Shown here one piece after another: positions 9,214 through 18,249 of a DNA stretch of 64,000 nucleotides; the first letter of the stretch is position 1; every line of letters begins with the position of its first letter. This stretch comes from Bacteroidales bacterium (GTDB taxonomy: Bacteria; Bacteroidota; Bacteroidia; Bacteroidales; UBA932), in contig JAQXKS010000003.1 in NCBI GenBank assembly GCA_029010575.1, forward strand, positions 35,551 through 99,550, given 5' to 3'. The notes under the pieces are model-generated. The model ran no database searches and was not told the origin of the DNA. It saw only the letters and a list, made by a program, of their open reading frames with translations. A program made the translations under genes and the position numbers.

Positions 9214-10533
9214 CTATTTTAAGGTTCTAACGGTAGTGGTTTCTCTCATACCGTTGCATGATACGGTGAATGAATCTCCATCCACGATGTCATACATGAA
9301 TGCATTAGCCTGTTCGGGATAGTATTTTGCAAAGTTTGCAATTTGCTTGTTAGCTTCCGCTTCGAGACTGGGATCCAGTTTCTTGGCTTTGTTCATGTAG
9401 TCGGTAGCTACCCAGAACTGAGCTCTTGATTCTACTTCATTACCTTTACACTGAGTTGTTCCCCAGATGGTACCGATGAGGAAAAATGCCTTGCCGGCAT
9501 TAGTTTCGGAGATAGCTGCTGACTTCTTTGCAGCATCTATGGCTTCAATATTGTCACCCATCTTGAAACAGAATGTGGCATATTCGTAATAATAGTCACC
9601 GTCAGCGGTAAGATCTGAATCTTCTGCATCTATTGCCTCCTTCATGTAAATTTTAGCCTTTTCGATATCTTCAGCAGCTGAAGATGAAGCATAGAGTTTA
9701 TAGAGAAGGTATGCAGAATTGTGTGAGGGGTCGAGTTTATGCAGACCTTCGATTGCAGCGCGGAAGAGTTCTGAATCTGTACAGTTTGCAGCAGTGAACA
9801 GAGAAACTATGTTCTGTAGAAGAGCCTTGTCGTCAGGAGTCTGTTCGTAACGGGGTGCAAATAGGCTCATAAGACCGTCGCATGAAGCAACACCGCTCTG
9901 GGCAAACATGTTTTCTACATCCTGGATGGCACTTGCAGCACTTTCAGAGGGTTTGGCCTGATTAACAGACTCAAGAACATTGATACTCTTGTTGAATGAT
10001 TGGAGCACCTGTTCTTCGGTAAAAGTACCGTTTTTATATAGTTCTATTGCATAATGAAGATATCTTACAGCAACTGTGATATCAGTCTTTTCCTTAGTGA
10101 TATCCATAGTCTGAGCGAGAACATTGTAGACATTCTCTTCCTGACCCTTTTCAGAATAGTTGATCATATCCTTGGCAAGGTTGGTCTGTGCTGTAACTCT
10201 ATATTTAGGGTAATTTTCGAGTCTGAGGGTGTGAAGCAACATCAACGAGTCTACAAGCTCTTTCTTACGAACGGGATTGTTCTTGTACTTGCCAATCTCC
10301 CTTCTCATAATCTTCATACCATCGAGCAACATATTCTGACTCGCAGTTGGAGGACAAATAGAGATTGCCTTTCTCCAACTTGGGGCAGCTTCGTCTATAT
10401 TTCCCTGTTTCATATACTGTGTGTAGAAAGAGAGATACTTTACACACTCTGCACTATCTGCTCCATATTTGCCTTGTCCGAAAAGCATTGAAGCAGAAAA
10501 AAGAAGCACTAAAGAAAAAATAAGCTTTTTCAT
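9214..10533 (-). CDS. Periplasmic tetratricopeptide-repeat protein
   Basis: 439 residues with a signal peptide (MKKLIFSLVLLFSASMLFGQ). TPR-like helices are seen at about 25-60 (FYTQYMKQGNIDEAAPSWRK), about 255-300 and about 300-335 (YYEYATFCFKMGDNIEAIDA). The last about 30 residues (YDIVDGDSFTVSCNGMRETT) look like a short beta-rich tail. It stands in a conserved Bacteroidales order coaX-barrel-TPR-lptC. No enzyme motif is visible; a role as an assembly or scaffolding factor of the envelope is inferred. Confidence 0.8.
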   Translation of the reverse strand: MKKLIFSLVLLFSASMLFGQGKYGADSAECVKYLSFYTQYMKQGNIDEAAPSWRKAISICPPTASQNMLLDGMKIMRREIGKYKNNPVRKKELVDSLMLLHTLRLENYPKYRVTAQTNLAKDMINYSEKGQEENVYNVLAQTMDITKEKTDITVAVRYLHYAIELYKNGTFTEEQVLQSFNKSINVLESVNQAKPSESAASAIQDVENMFAQSGVASCDGLMSLFAPRYEQTPDDKALLQNIVSLFTAANCTDSELFRAAIEGLHKLDPSHNSAYLLYKLYASSSAAEDIEKAKIYMKEAIDAEDSDLTADGDYYYEYATFCFKMGDNIEAIDAAKKSAAISETNAGKAFFLIGTIWGTTQCKGNEVESRAQFWVATDYMNKAKKLDPSLEAEANKQIANFAKYYPEQANAFMYDIVDGDSFTVSCNGMRETTTVRTLK

Positions 10534-10553
10534 TTTTTTAAATTTATTATTTT

Positions 10554-11870
10554 TTAATCATACCTGTATTTAACAAACCAAATGTCGTGAAGATTGAAAT
10601 TTACCATGAAGTTGATATATCTCTCCCTCACTTGTTCTTTCCTCAGAGAGCCACGCTGCCCCATATTGATAGCCACCGTAATACCATTATAGAGCCTCAA
10701 TACGGGAAATGTAGCTCCTATTGTTATTCCGGCTGCATTTACCCTGCTGCCATTGATTCTCAGATATGACTCTTCAAAGAAGAGACCAGCCCTATATGTA
10801 ACACGATTCATGTAGTGGCGTATATCATATCTATTGGGTACATACTCAAACCCAGCCTTGTAATATCTGGCATTTACATATTCAATCCCCGAACCATCTT
10901 CAAAACCGGTAAAGGATGAACCACTCCAGTTCTGCTGGATATAATCCACACCCACCATCCATTTGTCCTTTACTTTATAAGAGATACCCACACCGAACTC
11001 TTCTGCTACCCTGAGCTTCATATCATCCCTTTGCTGATACATGACAGTGTCTATATAGGAATTGATGTTTGTCATGGCATATCTCGTATGATAGCCATTC
11101 ATACGTGTACCTATCTTATATGTAGCACCTATTACAAGTTCTGAATTGACTGAAGGAAAAGGCTGTTCATACTGTATTCCAAACTTGCCGGTAAAGGCTC
11201 CAACTTTATCACTCCATCCTGTATTGACTGTTTTATATGAAGAGGATGAATTGAAAAGAATATCACTGTGCCTGTCGATGTATCCGAAATAGTAGAGTCC
11301 CTGTGCTCCCACTGTAAAATATTTTGCAAAGGTGACTGCCGCTCCGAAGAATAGTTGGTAAATGCTTCCTGTTCCGTATTTTTGATACTTGATGTCACCT
11401 ATCTCTGAAACAAGCTCCTTGTCGGTCTCTGTCGAGAGAAACTTGTAACCAACATTCGAATAGGGTTGGATTCCGATAATAAAGGCTGATTTTCTGTAGA
11501 TAGGAACAGTGAATGCGAAGTTCTGCATATTGCAAATATTGTACGCAGAGGTATTCCCGTTTCTATCCCTTCCGTATATATTTTTCTGTAGAAGGCCGAA
11601 ATCCAGCATGAATGCCAGAGTATCCCTTGCAGTAATGGATGCAGGATTTACATAGTTTATGTAACGATTGTCTCTGATACCGACACCGATTCCACCCATT
11701 GACATATTGTATGAAGAACCATCGAATACCATTTGACCCAAACCGAACATAGAGTATGGAGTATAAGTACCGAGAGCATCTGTTTTCTGAGCTCTGGATA
11801 TGGATACTGAAAACATAAGAGCCGCCAAACAGAGCAATACTCTAACAACTGAATACTTCTTTCTACTCAT
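10554..11870 (-). CDS. Outer membrane protein of the FadL/OMPP1-like barrel type
   Basis: 438 residues. Signal peptide to about residue 27 (VSISRAQ). The mature start TYTPYSMFGLGQMVFDGSSYNMSMGG and the NPAS motif (about residue 75) are typical of Bacteroidota barrel proteins that resemble FadL or PorV. Many alternating strands follow and the protein ends in an aromatic-rich strand (IWFVKYRYD). It overlaps the start of the preceding coaX gene's 3' end by eight bases and so is probably translationally coupled. The transported substrate is unknown. Confidence 0.8.
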   Translation of the reverse strand: MSRKKYSVVRVLLCLAALMFSVSISRAQKTDALGTYTPYSMFGLGQMVFDGSSYNMSMGGIGVGIRDNRYINYVNPASITARDTLAFMLDFGLLQKNIYGRDRNGNTSAYNICNMQNFAFTVPIYRKSAFIIGIQPYSNVGYKFLSTETDKELVSEIGDIKYQKYGTGSIYQLFFGAAVTFAKYFTVGAQGLYYFGYIDRHSDILFNSSSSYKTVNTGWSDKVGAFTGKFGIQYEQPFPSVNSELVIGATYKIGTRMNGYHTRYAMTNINSYIDTVMYQQRDDMKLRVAEEFGVGISYKVKDKWMVGVDYIQQNWSGSSFTGFEDGSGIEYVNARYYKAGFEYVPNRYDIRHYMNRVTYRAGLFFEESYLRINGSRVNAAGITIGATFPVLRLYNGITVAINMGQRGSLRKEQVRERYINFMVNFNLHDIWFVKYRYD

Positions 11871-12588
11871 TAAACAATGAAATTTTTATTAAACCTCTAA
11901 ATAATAGGTTGTAAATTACAAATATCGGGGATTTCATCCTTTTTGCAAAAAAAAGTGCATCTCCTCCGGTAAAAATTACTTTTTCCGGTCTAAACCGTGA
12001 AATATATCCCTCTATTTCAAAGATTATACCTAAAATTACTCCTGATGTAATTGCTTCTCTTGTATTCTTTCCTATAGAGGCTTCCAAATACGGCGGTTCA
12101 ATCATAGGAAGCTTGTGAGTCATAGTGTGCAGTGACTCGAATCTTCTTCTCATTCCCAATGAAATATTACCACCCAAAAATTCTCCTTCGCAGGTGATGA
12201 AATCTATTGTTATGGCTGTCCCGAAATCCACCACCATAATGAACTCTCCGGGAAATAGTGAAAAAGCACCAGCTGCAGTGGCAATTCTGTCTGCCCCGAG
12301 GGTATCCGGAGTATTGTAACATATAGAAATAGGAAGTTTTGTATGATGAGACAAGATAATATACCTAACTCCCCTACTCTGCAGCATCCGTTCGATGGAT
12401 GAGAGCTCCATCCCCACACACGAGATAATCACACCATTGGCATTAGAGTGCCTTAAGATGGTTTGCAACAGACTCGACTCCATCTGTGAATGTGATACCC
12501 TGCTTACTGATTCTACAGTTCCATCATCAAAAGCAACTGCAATCTTGCCGAATGTGTTGCCGATATCTACCACTATCGTCTGCTCCAT
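11863..12588 (-). CDS. coaX: Type III pantothenate kinase
   Basis: 241 residues, normal for CoaX. It phosphorylates pantothenate, the first step of coenzyme A synthesis, and belongs to the ASKHA fold. The phosphate-1 loop VDIGNT (residues 7-12), GADRI (about 94), the DFGTAITIDF block (about 121-130), and FLGGNISLGMR with FTGGDA near the C-terminus are all present. The start is three bases after the mfd stop, and its end overlaps the downstream barrel gene by eight bases. Confidence 0.93.
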   Translation of the reverse strand: MEQTIVVDIGNTFGKIAVAFDDGTVESVSRVSHSQMESSLLQTILRHSNANGVIISCVGMELSSIERMLQSRGVRYIILSHHTKLPISICYNTPDTLGADRIATAAGAFSLFPGEFIMVVDFGTAITIDFITCEGEFLGGNISLGMRRRFESLHTMTHKLPMIEPPYLEASIGKNTREAITSGVILGIIFEIEGYISRFRPEKVIFTGGDALFFAKRMKSPIFVIYNLLFRGLIKISLFNE

Positions 12589-12591
12589 ATA

Positions 12592-15500
12592 TCACAATTT
12601 TGAAATAAGATTATAAGCCCCATTTATAGTCCTAACATTCTTTACCACTATATAAAGGCGATTATTCTGATCTTTAAGAGTGTATCTGTCAGGGTCTTTA
12701 CTCTGTACATTCTGAATAATCTGTTCGAATCTTTTGCTCTTGTAGAACGGAGAGAGTGCATTAGCAACAAAGTAGAGTACCATCTTTTCATTCTTGAGAA
12801 CAATTTTATCAAATCCTCTCTCTTTTGCAGCTATTCGTAGCCTTACTACACAGATAAGTTCATTCACTTGCTCCGGAACCGGTCCGAAACGATCTTCAAG
12901 CTCTTCTATGAATCTCTTTATTGACTCTTCGTCATCAATTGAGTCAAGCTCCTTGTAGAGCCTGATCTTTTCAGCTGTTATATTAATGTATGAATCCGGA
13001 ATGAGAAGTTCCATATCGGTATCTATGACACAGTCCGAGACATACTCGTCTCTGCCCCTGCGCCTGCCGTTGGCAGGAATGAAGTCCTCCGGGAGTTCCC
13101 CCTTGATCTCCTCGAAAGCCTCAGCAAGAATCTTCTGATATGTGTCAATACCCATCTCTGCAATATAACCGCTCTGCTCGGCTCCAAGCATGTTACCCAT
13201 TCCCCTGATATCGAGATCCTGCATTGCAATATTGAATCCGCTTCCCAGGTCGGAGAATGCCTCGATTGCATTGAGCCTTCTTCTGGCATCATCCGTCAAT
13301 GTAACCATAGGAGGCACTATAAGATAACAGAAGGCCTTCCTGTCTGAGCGCCCTACCCTGCCCCTCAACTGATGAAGATCACTAAGACCGAAATTTTGAG
13401 CCTGATTGATGATAATGGTATTCGTGTTAGGTATATCTATACCGTTTTCGATTATGGTGGTAGCTATAAGTATGTCATAATCACCCTCCATATAGTCGAT
13501 AATGATATTTTCAAGCGCCTTGGGTTCCATCTGTCCGTGAGCCACACATGTCCTTGCCTTAGGCACTATCCTCCTTATGATGGATTCCACCTCATATATG
13601 TCGTGCACGCGGTTATGGACGAAGAATATCTGTCCTCCCCTCTCCATCTCTTCATTAACAATATCCCTTATAACCTCTTCATCAAACTCTATTATCTCAG
13701 TCTGAATAGGAATCCTGTTTGGTGGAGGAGTTCCTATTATGGAAAGATCTCTTGCACCCAACAGAGAGAACTGAAGAGTCCTTGGAATCGGAGTGGCTGT
13801 AAGCGTCAGAGTATCGACATTGAGCTTAAGTTTTCTGAGAGACTCCTTTGCAGCCACACCAAACTTCTGTTCCTCATCTATGATAAGAAGTCCGAGATCC
13901 TTGAAGACAACACTTTTATTCAATAGCCTGTGTGTCCCGATGAGAATATCGATCTTTCCCTCCGCTAATCTTTTGGTTATATCGTTAATCTGTTTCGTAC
14001 TCTTGAGCCTGCTTATAAATTCAATGTTACAAGGAAAATTTCTCAGGCGTCGGGAGAAAGTCTTGAAGTGCTGAAGTGCAAGAATAGTGGTGGGAACAAG
14101 AACTGCTACCTGCTTACTGTCAGCCACAGCCTTGAAAGCAGCCCTTATTGCTACCTCTGTCTTCCCGAAACCCACATCTCCACATACAAGACGATCCATA
14201 GGATAATCTTTTTCCATATCTGCCTTTACTGCCTCTACTGCCTTTATCTGATCCGGTGTCTCTTCATACTTAAAAGATGACTCGAGCTCCTGTTGCAAAT
14301 ACGTATCGGCAGAGAAGGCAAAACCCTTGGAGACTCTCCTTTGGGAGTAGAGCTTCACGAGGTCATTGGCAATATCCTTGACTTTGGATTTTGTCTTGTT
14401 CTTGAGCTTTTCCCAATTGGAGGAGCCCAGCTTGTTAATCCTCGGAGGTGCAGATACATCCCCGGACCGGTACTTGGATATTCTATGCAATCCGTGAACT
14501 GACACAAAGAGAACATCCCCATCTTTATAAATTATCTTGATTGCCTCATAAACCTTTCCGTTTATCTTATTTTTGACCAGACCTCCGAATCTTCCTATTC
14601 CGTGATCTATATGTACGATATAATCCCCTTCCCTGAACGAATTCAGATCATTTATGGTCAGACGCTCGCTCACGGCAACACTTCTAGAGAGTCTCATCCT
14701 TCTGTACCGGTCAAAAATCTGATGGTCTGTATAGAGACATTTTCCAGTATCGTTATCTATGAAACCTGATTGGATTGAGTAATCGCAGAAATCCACAACA
14801 ATATTGTTCGAGGATAGAATATTGGTCAGTCTCTTTATCTGAGACTCATTATCACTCATTATGGTTACGGTATATCCATCCTCCCTTTTGCGAATGATAT
14901 CATCGCACAATAATTCATAATTCTTATTGAATACAGGCTGAGGAGAAATGTTGAATGTCACCTCTTCGCAATCCTCTTCAAGTTTAAGATTGAGAGATGA
15001 AAGAAAGACCCTGCGATACTTTTCCGTTCCGCTGAGATTCTTGAGTTCAGAGACCCAGACGACAGTATCAGACGGTACAAGGTTGAAGAAAGGGACCATC
15101 TCTATCTTCTTGTTCTGTGAAGTTCCTGTCATATCCGGATAGACAGTAACGTTGTCAGTATTGGATATGGTCCTTTGTGTATTCGGTTCGAAAATCTTTA
15201 TGCTCTCTATTTCATCTCCGAAGAAATCTATTCTATAAGGCTTGTCCGTATCGAAAGAAAACAGATCAATTATTCCTCCCCTGACTGCAAACTCACCGGG
15301 TATGGAGACAAACTCACGGCGGACAAAACCCGACTCATAAAGGATATCAGGAACCTTGTCGAACGGAACGGTATCGCCTACTTTTATCTTGAGAATAGAG
15401 TTGTCGATATCGACAACAGAAGGTACATCTTCAGCTATTGAATCCTCATATGTGACAATAACTGAAACCCCATCTTTAACCTCCCCTTTGGAGTAACTCG

Positions 15501-15831
15501 AGAGCAGTCCTATGGCAGATGTTCTCTGTACCTTGGCAGAGAGTTCTTTGTCTGTTCCCCCTTTTCTTTTTTCATTCAACCCTGGCAAATACCATACCTT
15601 CTCCTCACCTATCAGATTATACAAGTCGTTAGTGAAACCTATTGCTTCATCCTTTGTAGGAAAGATTACCAGGTGAAGACCCTCAGGAATAGACGATGCC
15701 ATGGCATAAGCCTTGGACGATCCAAATAATCCTTTGAGTATCAATGACTCCCCTTCATTTGCCTTATCAATCCACTTTCTTATTCTCTCTATATATTGAG
15801 TTTTCAACAATGACGTCCTATTTTTGTTCAT
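12592..15831 (-). CDS. mfd: Transcription-repair coupling factor
   Basis: 1079 residues; somewhat shorter than E. coli Mfd. Mfd is a DNA translocase that removes RNA polymerase stalled at lesions and recruits UvrA. Domains in order: UvrB-homology region with VPGEFAVRGGIIDLFSFD (about 175-195), RNAP-interaction domain starting GDYIVHIDHGIGRFGG (about 400), and RecG-like translocase with Walker A GDVGFGKTEVA, Walker B DEEQKFGV, TLTATPIPRTL and the C-terminal helicase block QLRGRVGRSDRKAF. A C-terminal TRCF domain follows (ELLIPDSYI). It heads the minus-strand run and is divergent from ruvB. Confidence 0.97.
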   Translation of the reverse strand: MNKNRTSLLKTQYIERIRKWIDKANEGESLILKGLFGSSKAYAMASSIPEGLHLVIFPTKDEAIGFTNDLYNLIGEEKVWYLPGLNEKRKGGTDKELSAKVQRTSAIGLLSSYSKGEVKDGVSVIVTYEDSIAEDVPSVVDIDNSILKIKVGDTVPFDKVPDILYESGFVRREFVSIPGEFAVRGGIIDLFSFDTDKPYRIDFFGDEIESIKIFEPNTQRTISNTDNVTVYPDMTGTSQNKKIEMVPFFNLVPSDTVVWVSELKNLSGTEKYRRVFLSSLNLKLEEDCEEVTFNISPQPVFNKNYELLCDDIIRKREDGYTVTIMSDNESQIKRLTNILSSNNIVVDFCDYSIQSGFIDNDTGKCLYTDHQIFDRYRRMRLSRSVAVSERLTINDLNSFREGDYIVHIDHGIGRFGGLVKNKINGKVYEAIKIIYKDGDVLFVSVHGLHRISKYRSGDVSAPPRINKLGSSNWEKLKNKTKSKVKDIANDLVKLYSQRRVSKGFAFSADTYLQQELESSFKYEETPDQIKAVEAVKADMEKDYPMDRLVCGDVGFGKTEVAIRAAFKAVADSKQVAVLVPTTILALQHFKTFSRRLRNFPCNIEFISRLKSTKQINDITKRLAEGKIDILIGTHRLLNKSVVFKDLGLLIIDEEQKFGVAAKESLRKLKLNVDTLTLTATPIPRTLQFSLLGARDLSIIGTPPPNRIPIQTEIIEFDEEVIRDIVNEEMERGGQIFFVHNRVHDIYEVESIIRRIVPKARTCVAHGQMEPKALENIIIDYMEGDYDILIATTIIENGIDIPNTNTIIINQAQNFGLSDLHQLRGRVGRSDRKAFCYLIVPPMVTLTDDARRRLNAIEAFSDLGSGFNIAMQDLDIRGMGNMLGAEQSGYIAEMGIDTYQKILAEAFEEIKGELPEDFIPANGRRRGRDEYVSDCVIDTDMELLIPDSYINITAEKIRLYKELDSIDDEESIKRFIEELEDRFGPVPEQVNELICVVRLRIAAKERGFDKIVLKNEKMVLYFVANALSPFYKSKRFEQIIQNVQSKDPDRYTLKDQNNRLYIVVKNVRTINGAYNLISKL

Positions 15832-16137
15832 AACTTTTTAATAAAGTGTTCATTTCTTGTAAAAAACTTCTTTTTGCAGTTTGATAATCTTGTATATAGG
15901 ATAACGTTTTCCAAAGAACAAAAACAAGTTTTTACAAGTTATTAAACTGTTATCAAAACGTTACTGACAACTTTTCATCAGTAATTAACAATGCAAAATT
16001 AACTCTAAATATCCGGTTTTGAAATAGATATTGGATTAATTTCAGAGTTTTCAACATTATTAACAACTCTATATATCACACAACAATTTTAATTAAGATT
16101 AAATTTAAATATTTTTGTATTTTGATTTGTTAGTAAA
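15832..16137. other. 306-base AT-rich mfd-ruvB divergent gap with nested inverted repeats
   Basis: No gene is seen. CTTGTAAAAAACTT at 15856-15869 is repeated inverted as AAGTTTTTACAAG at 15926-15938 (one base shorter). TAACGTTTT at 15902-15910 is repeated inverted at 15955-15963. TTACTGA/TCAGTAA form a small stem at 15961-15984. TTATTAACA at 16057-16065 is one base from the general DnaA-box form TTATNCACA. The gap must hold promoters for both genes; the extra symmetry is not explained by that alone. Confidence 0.5.
16110..16117 (+). promoter_or_regulatory. Putative -7 box of the ruvB unit
   Basis: TATTTTTG matches TAnnTTTG and lies 20 bases before the ruvB ATG. No TTTG was found at the expected -33 spacing, so support is moderate. 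Confidence 0.4.
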
Positions 16138-17133
16138 ATGGATTTGAGTAAAGAAAGAGATACAGATCTGGATGCCAAGATTCGTCCGCAGGAATTTGAC
16201 CAGTTTTGCGGTCAAGAGAAGATTCTTGAAAATTTGAAGATCTTTGTCAAGGCTGCTCTTCTGCGCGGGGAGGCGCTTGACCATGTACTTCTATACGGTC
16301 CGCCGGGCCTTGGAAAGACAACTCTTGCGCACATAGTAGCACATGAGATGGGGGTTAACATGAAGATAACCTCCGGTCCGGTACTTGACAAGCCTGGAGA
16401 TCTTGCAGGACTGCTGACCAGTCTCGAAGAGGGTGATATTCTATTCATCGATGAGATTCACAGGCTTTCTCATGTGGTCGAAGAGTACCTTTATTCCGCA
16501 ATGGAGGACTTCACGATAGATATAATGATAGACAAGGGCCCGGGAGCCCGTTCCGTTCAGCTCTCGTTGAACCATTTTACACTCATTGGAGCAACAACCA
16601 GAAGCGGTATGATTACAGCTCCTTTGAGGGCAAGGTTCGGCATTAACTCCCATCTGGAGTATTACGATGCCTCCATCCTGCTCAAGATAGTTAAACGAAG
16701 TGCGTCTATTCTGAATATCGGAATAGATGAAGAGGCGGCTTCAGAAATTGCATTGAGAAGCAGGGGAACTCCGCGAATTGCCAATGCCCTGTTGAGAAGG
16801 GTGCGTGATTTTGCGCAGGTGATGGGCTCCGGATACATCGATACTTCAATTGCCAAGTATGCTCTTGACTCCTTGAATATAGACAAGAGAGGACTCGATG
16901 TGATAGACAACAAGATTCTCAGTACTATCATCCATAAGTTCAAAGGAGGGCCTGTAGGAGTAGGTACTATTGCTACTGCAGTAGGGGAGGATGTAGGAAC
17001 TTTGGAAGAAGTATATGAACCTTTTCTTATAAAAGAAGGATTTATTCACAGAACCCCAAGAGGCAGAGAAGCTACAGAGCTGGCATACCGCCATATGGGC
17101 ATTGACAAGTATAATCCTGAAACACTTTTCTAG
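16138..17133 (+). CDS. ruvB: Holliday junction branch migration ATPase RuvB
   Basis: 331 residues. RuvB is the AAA+ motor that with RuvA drives branch migration of Holliday junctions. Walker A GPPGLGKT is at residues 54-61, Walker B DEIH at 105-108, sensor 1 GATTRSG and arginine finger LRARFG follow, and the winged-helix end contains [14 protein letters not shown] and [10 protein letters not shown]. ruvA is not adjacent but lies in the same window at 29281-29862. The stop abuts the ATG of the glycosyltransferase gene with no gap. Confidence 0.97.
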   Translation: MDLSKERDTDLDAKIRPQEFDQFCGQEKILENLKIFVKAALLRGEALDHVLLYGPPGLGKTTLAHIVAHEMGVNMKITSGPVLDKPGDLAGLLTSLEEGDILFIDEIHRLSHVVEEYLYSAMEDFTIDIMIDKGPGARSVQLSLNHFTLIGATTRSGMITAPLRARFGINSHLEYYDASILLKIVKRSASILNIGIDEEAASEIALRSRGTPRIANALLRRVRDFAQVMGSGYIDTSIAKYALDSLNIDKRGLDVIDNKILSTIIHKFKGGPVGVGTIATAVGEDVGTLEEVYEPFLIKEGFIHRTPRGREATELAYRHMGIDKYNPETLF

Positions 17134-18249
17134 ATGCGTCTTCTGCTTGTTTCGGATGCCAGAAGCATCCATACCAAAAGATGGGCCCGTGCCATTTCAG
17201 ATAGGGGAGTGGAGGTGATTCTATACACTCTTCACCAGCCTTCCGACGACTATTTTAGCTCATTGGGTATAGAGGTGGTTTTCTTCGACCTGTTCAAGTA
17301 TCAAAGGGAAAAAGGTACGCCTGCAGATAAGTTTATATCACATTTCAAGTGCTCTTCACATCTTAGAAAAATACTAAAGGATTATAAGATTGATATATTG
17401 CACGCACATTATGCATCAAGCTACGGATTGGTCGCTGCACTTACACATTTCAGGCCTTTCGTGCTCTCTGTATGGGGAAGTGATATATACAGTTTTCCCA
17501 ATCAGTCAAAAGCAAATCTCTACTCGATAAAGTATACTCTCTGCAGTGCAGATTATCTCCTCTCGACCAGTCATTCCATGGCTGACTATATGAAAAGGTT
17601 TACTTCCAAAGATACTCTCATTACCCCTTTCGGAGTCGATACAAAACTCTTTTCTCCTTCAGAAAATAAGATAGATAATAGTTATTTTAGTATTGGTTTT
17701 GTCAAATCTTTGTCTCCTGTTTACGGAGTTGAAGATGTCATCGATGCCTTCATCCTTTTTCAGAATGAGAATCCACAGTCTAACGCAAGACTGACCATAA
17801 CAGGTAAAGGGCCAGATGAGCAGAGACTTAAAGAAAAGGTGTCATCTCTTGGTCTCTCAAATAAAATAAAGTTTACAGGATTTATTCCAAATAGTGAACT
17901 TCCACAACTGTTTCGATCGTTTGATGTAGCGTTATTCATGTCTTATCGAGAGAGTTTTGGAGTGGCGGCCGTCGAGGCTATGGCATGCGCAGTTCCTGTG
18001 GTTGCTACCGCCACAGACGGCTTTTGTGAGGTAGTCAGGGATGGTTTGACAGGAATAATAGTCCCTGTTGGTGATACCAGAGCTGCAGCTGATGCATTGA
18101 AAAGGCTCTACTCTGATCCCTCTTTGCGAAAACGTTTTGCTGCTGAGGGTAGGAGAGTGGTTGAAATGGAGTATGATTGGGATGAAAATGTAAATATAGT
18201 GATGAATCTTTATAAAAAGATAGAAGATGGACGATGGACTCAAAGATAA
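17134..18249 (+). CDS. Glycosyltransferase family 4
   Basis: 371 residues with a GT-B fold. The N-terminal half has RLLLVSDARSIHTKRWARAI and ILHAHYASSYGLVAALTHF, and the C-terminal half has FGVDTKLFSP, LTITGKGPDEQRLKE, and the nucleotide-sugar binding block ESFGVAAVEAMACAVPVVAT. Sugar and acceptor are not evident. It starts directly after the ruvB stop and overlaps the flippase gene by 23 bases, so ruvB, this gene and the flippase are probably one transcript. With the flippase it suggests surface-glycan assembly. Confidence 0.88.
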   Translation: MRLLLVSDARSIHTKRWARAISDRGVEVILYTLHQPSDDYFSSLGIEVVFFDLFKYQREKGTPADKFISHFKCSSHLRKILKDYKIDILHAHYASSYGLVAALTHFRPFVLSVWGSDIYSFPNQSKANLYSIKYTLCSADYLLSTSHSMADYMKRFTSKDTLITPFGVDTKLFSPSENKIDNSYFSIGFVKSLSPVYGVEDVIDAFILFQNENPQSNARLTITGKGPDEQRLKEKVSSLGLSNKIKFTGFIPNSELPQLFRSFDVALFMSYRESFGVAAVEAMACAVPVVATATDGFCEVVRDGLTGIIVPVGDTRAAADALKRLYSDPSLRKRFAAEGRRVVEMEYDWDENVNIVMNLYKKIEDGRWTQR

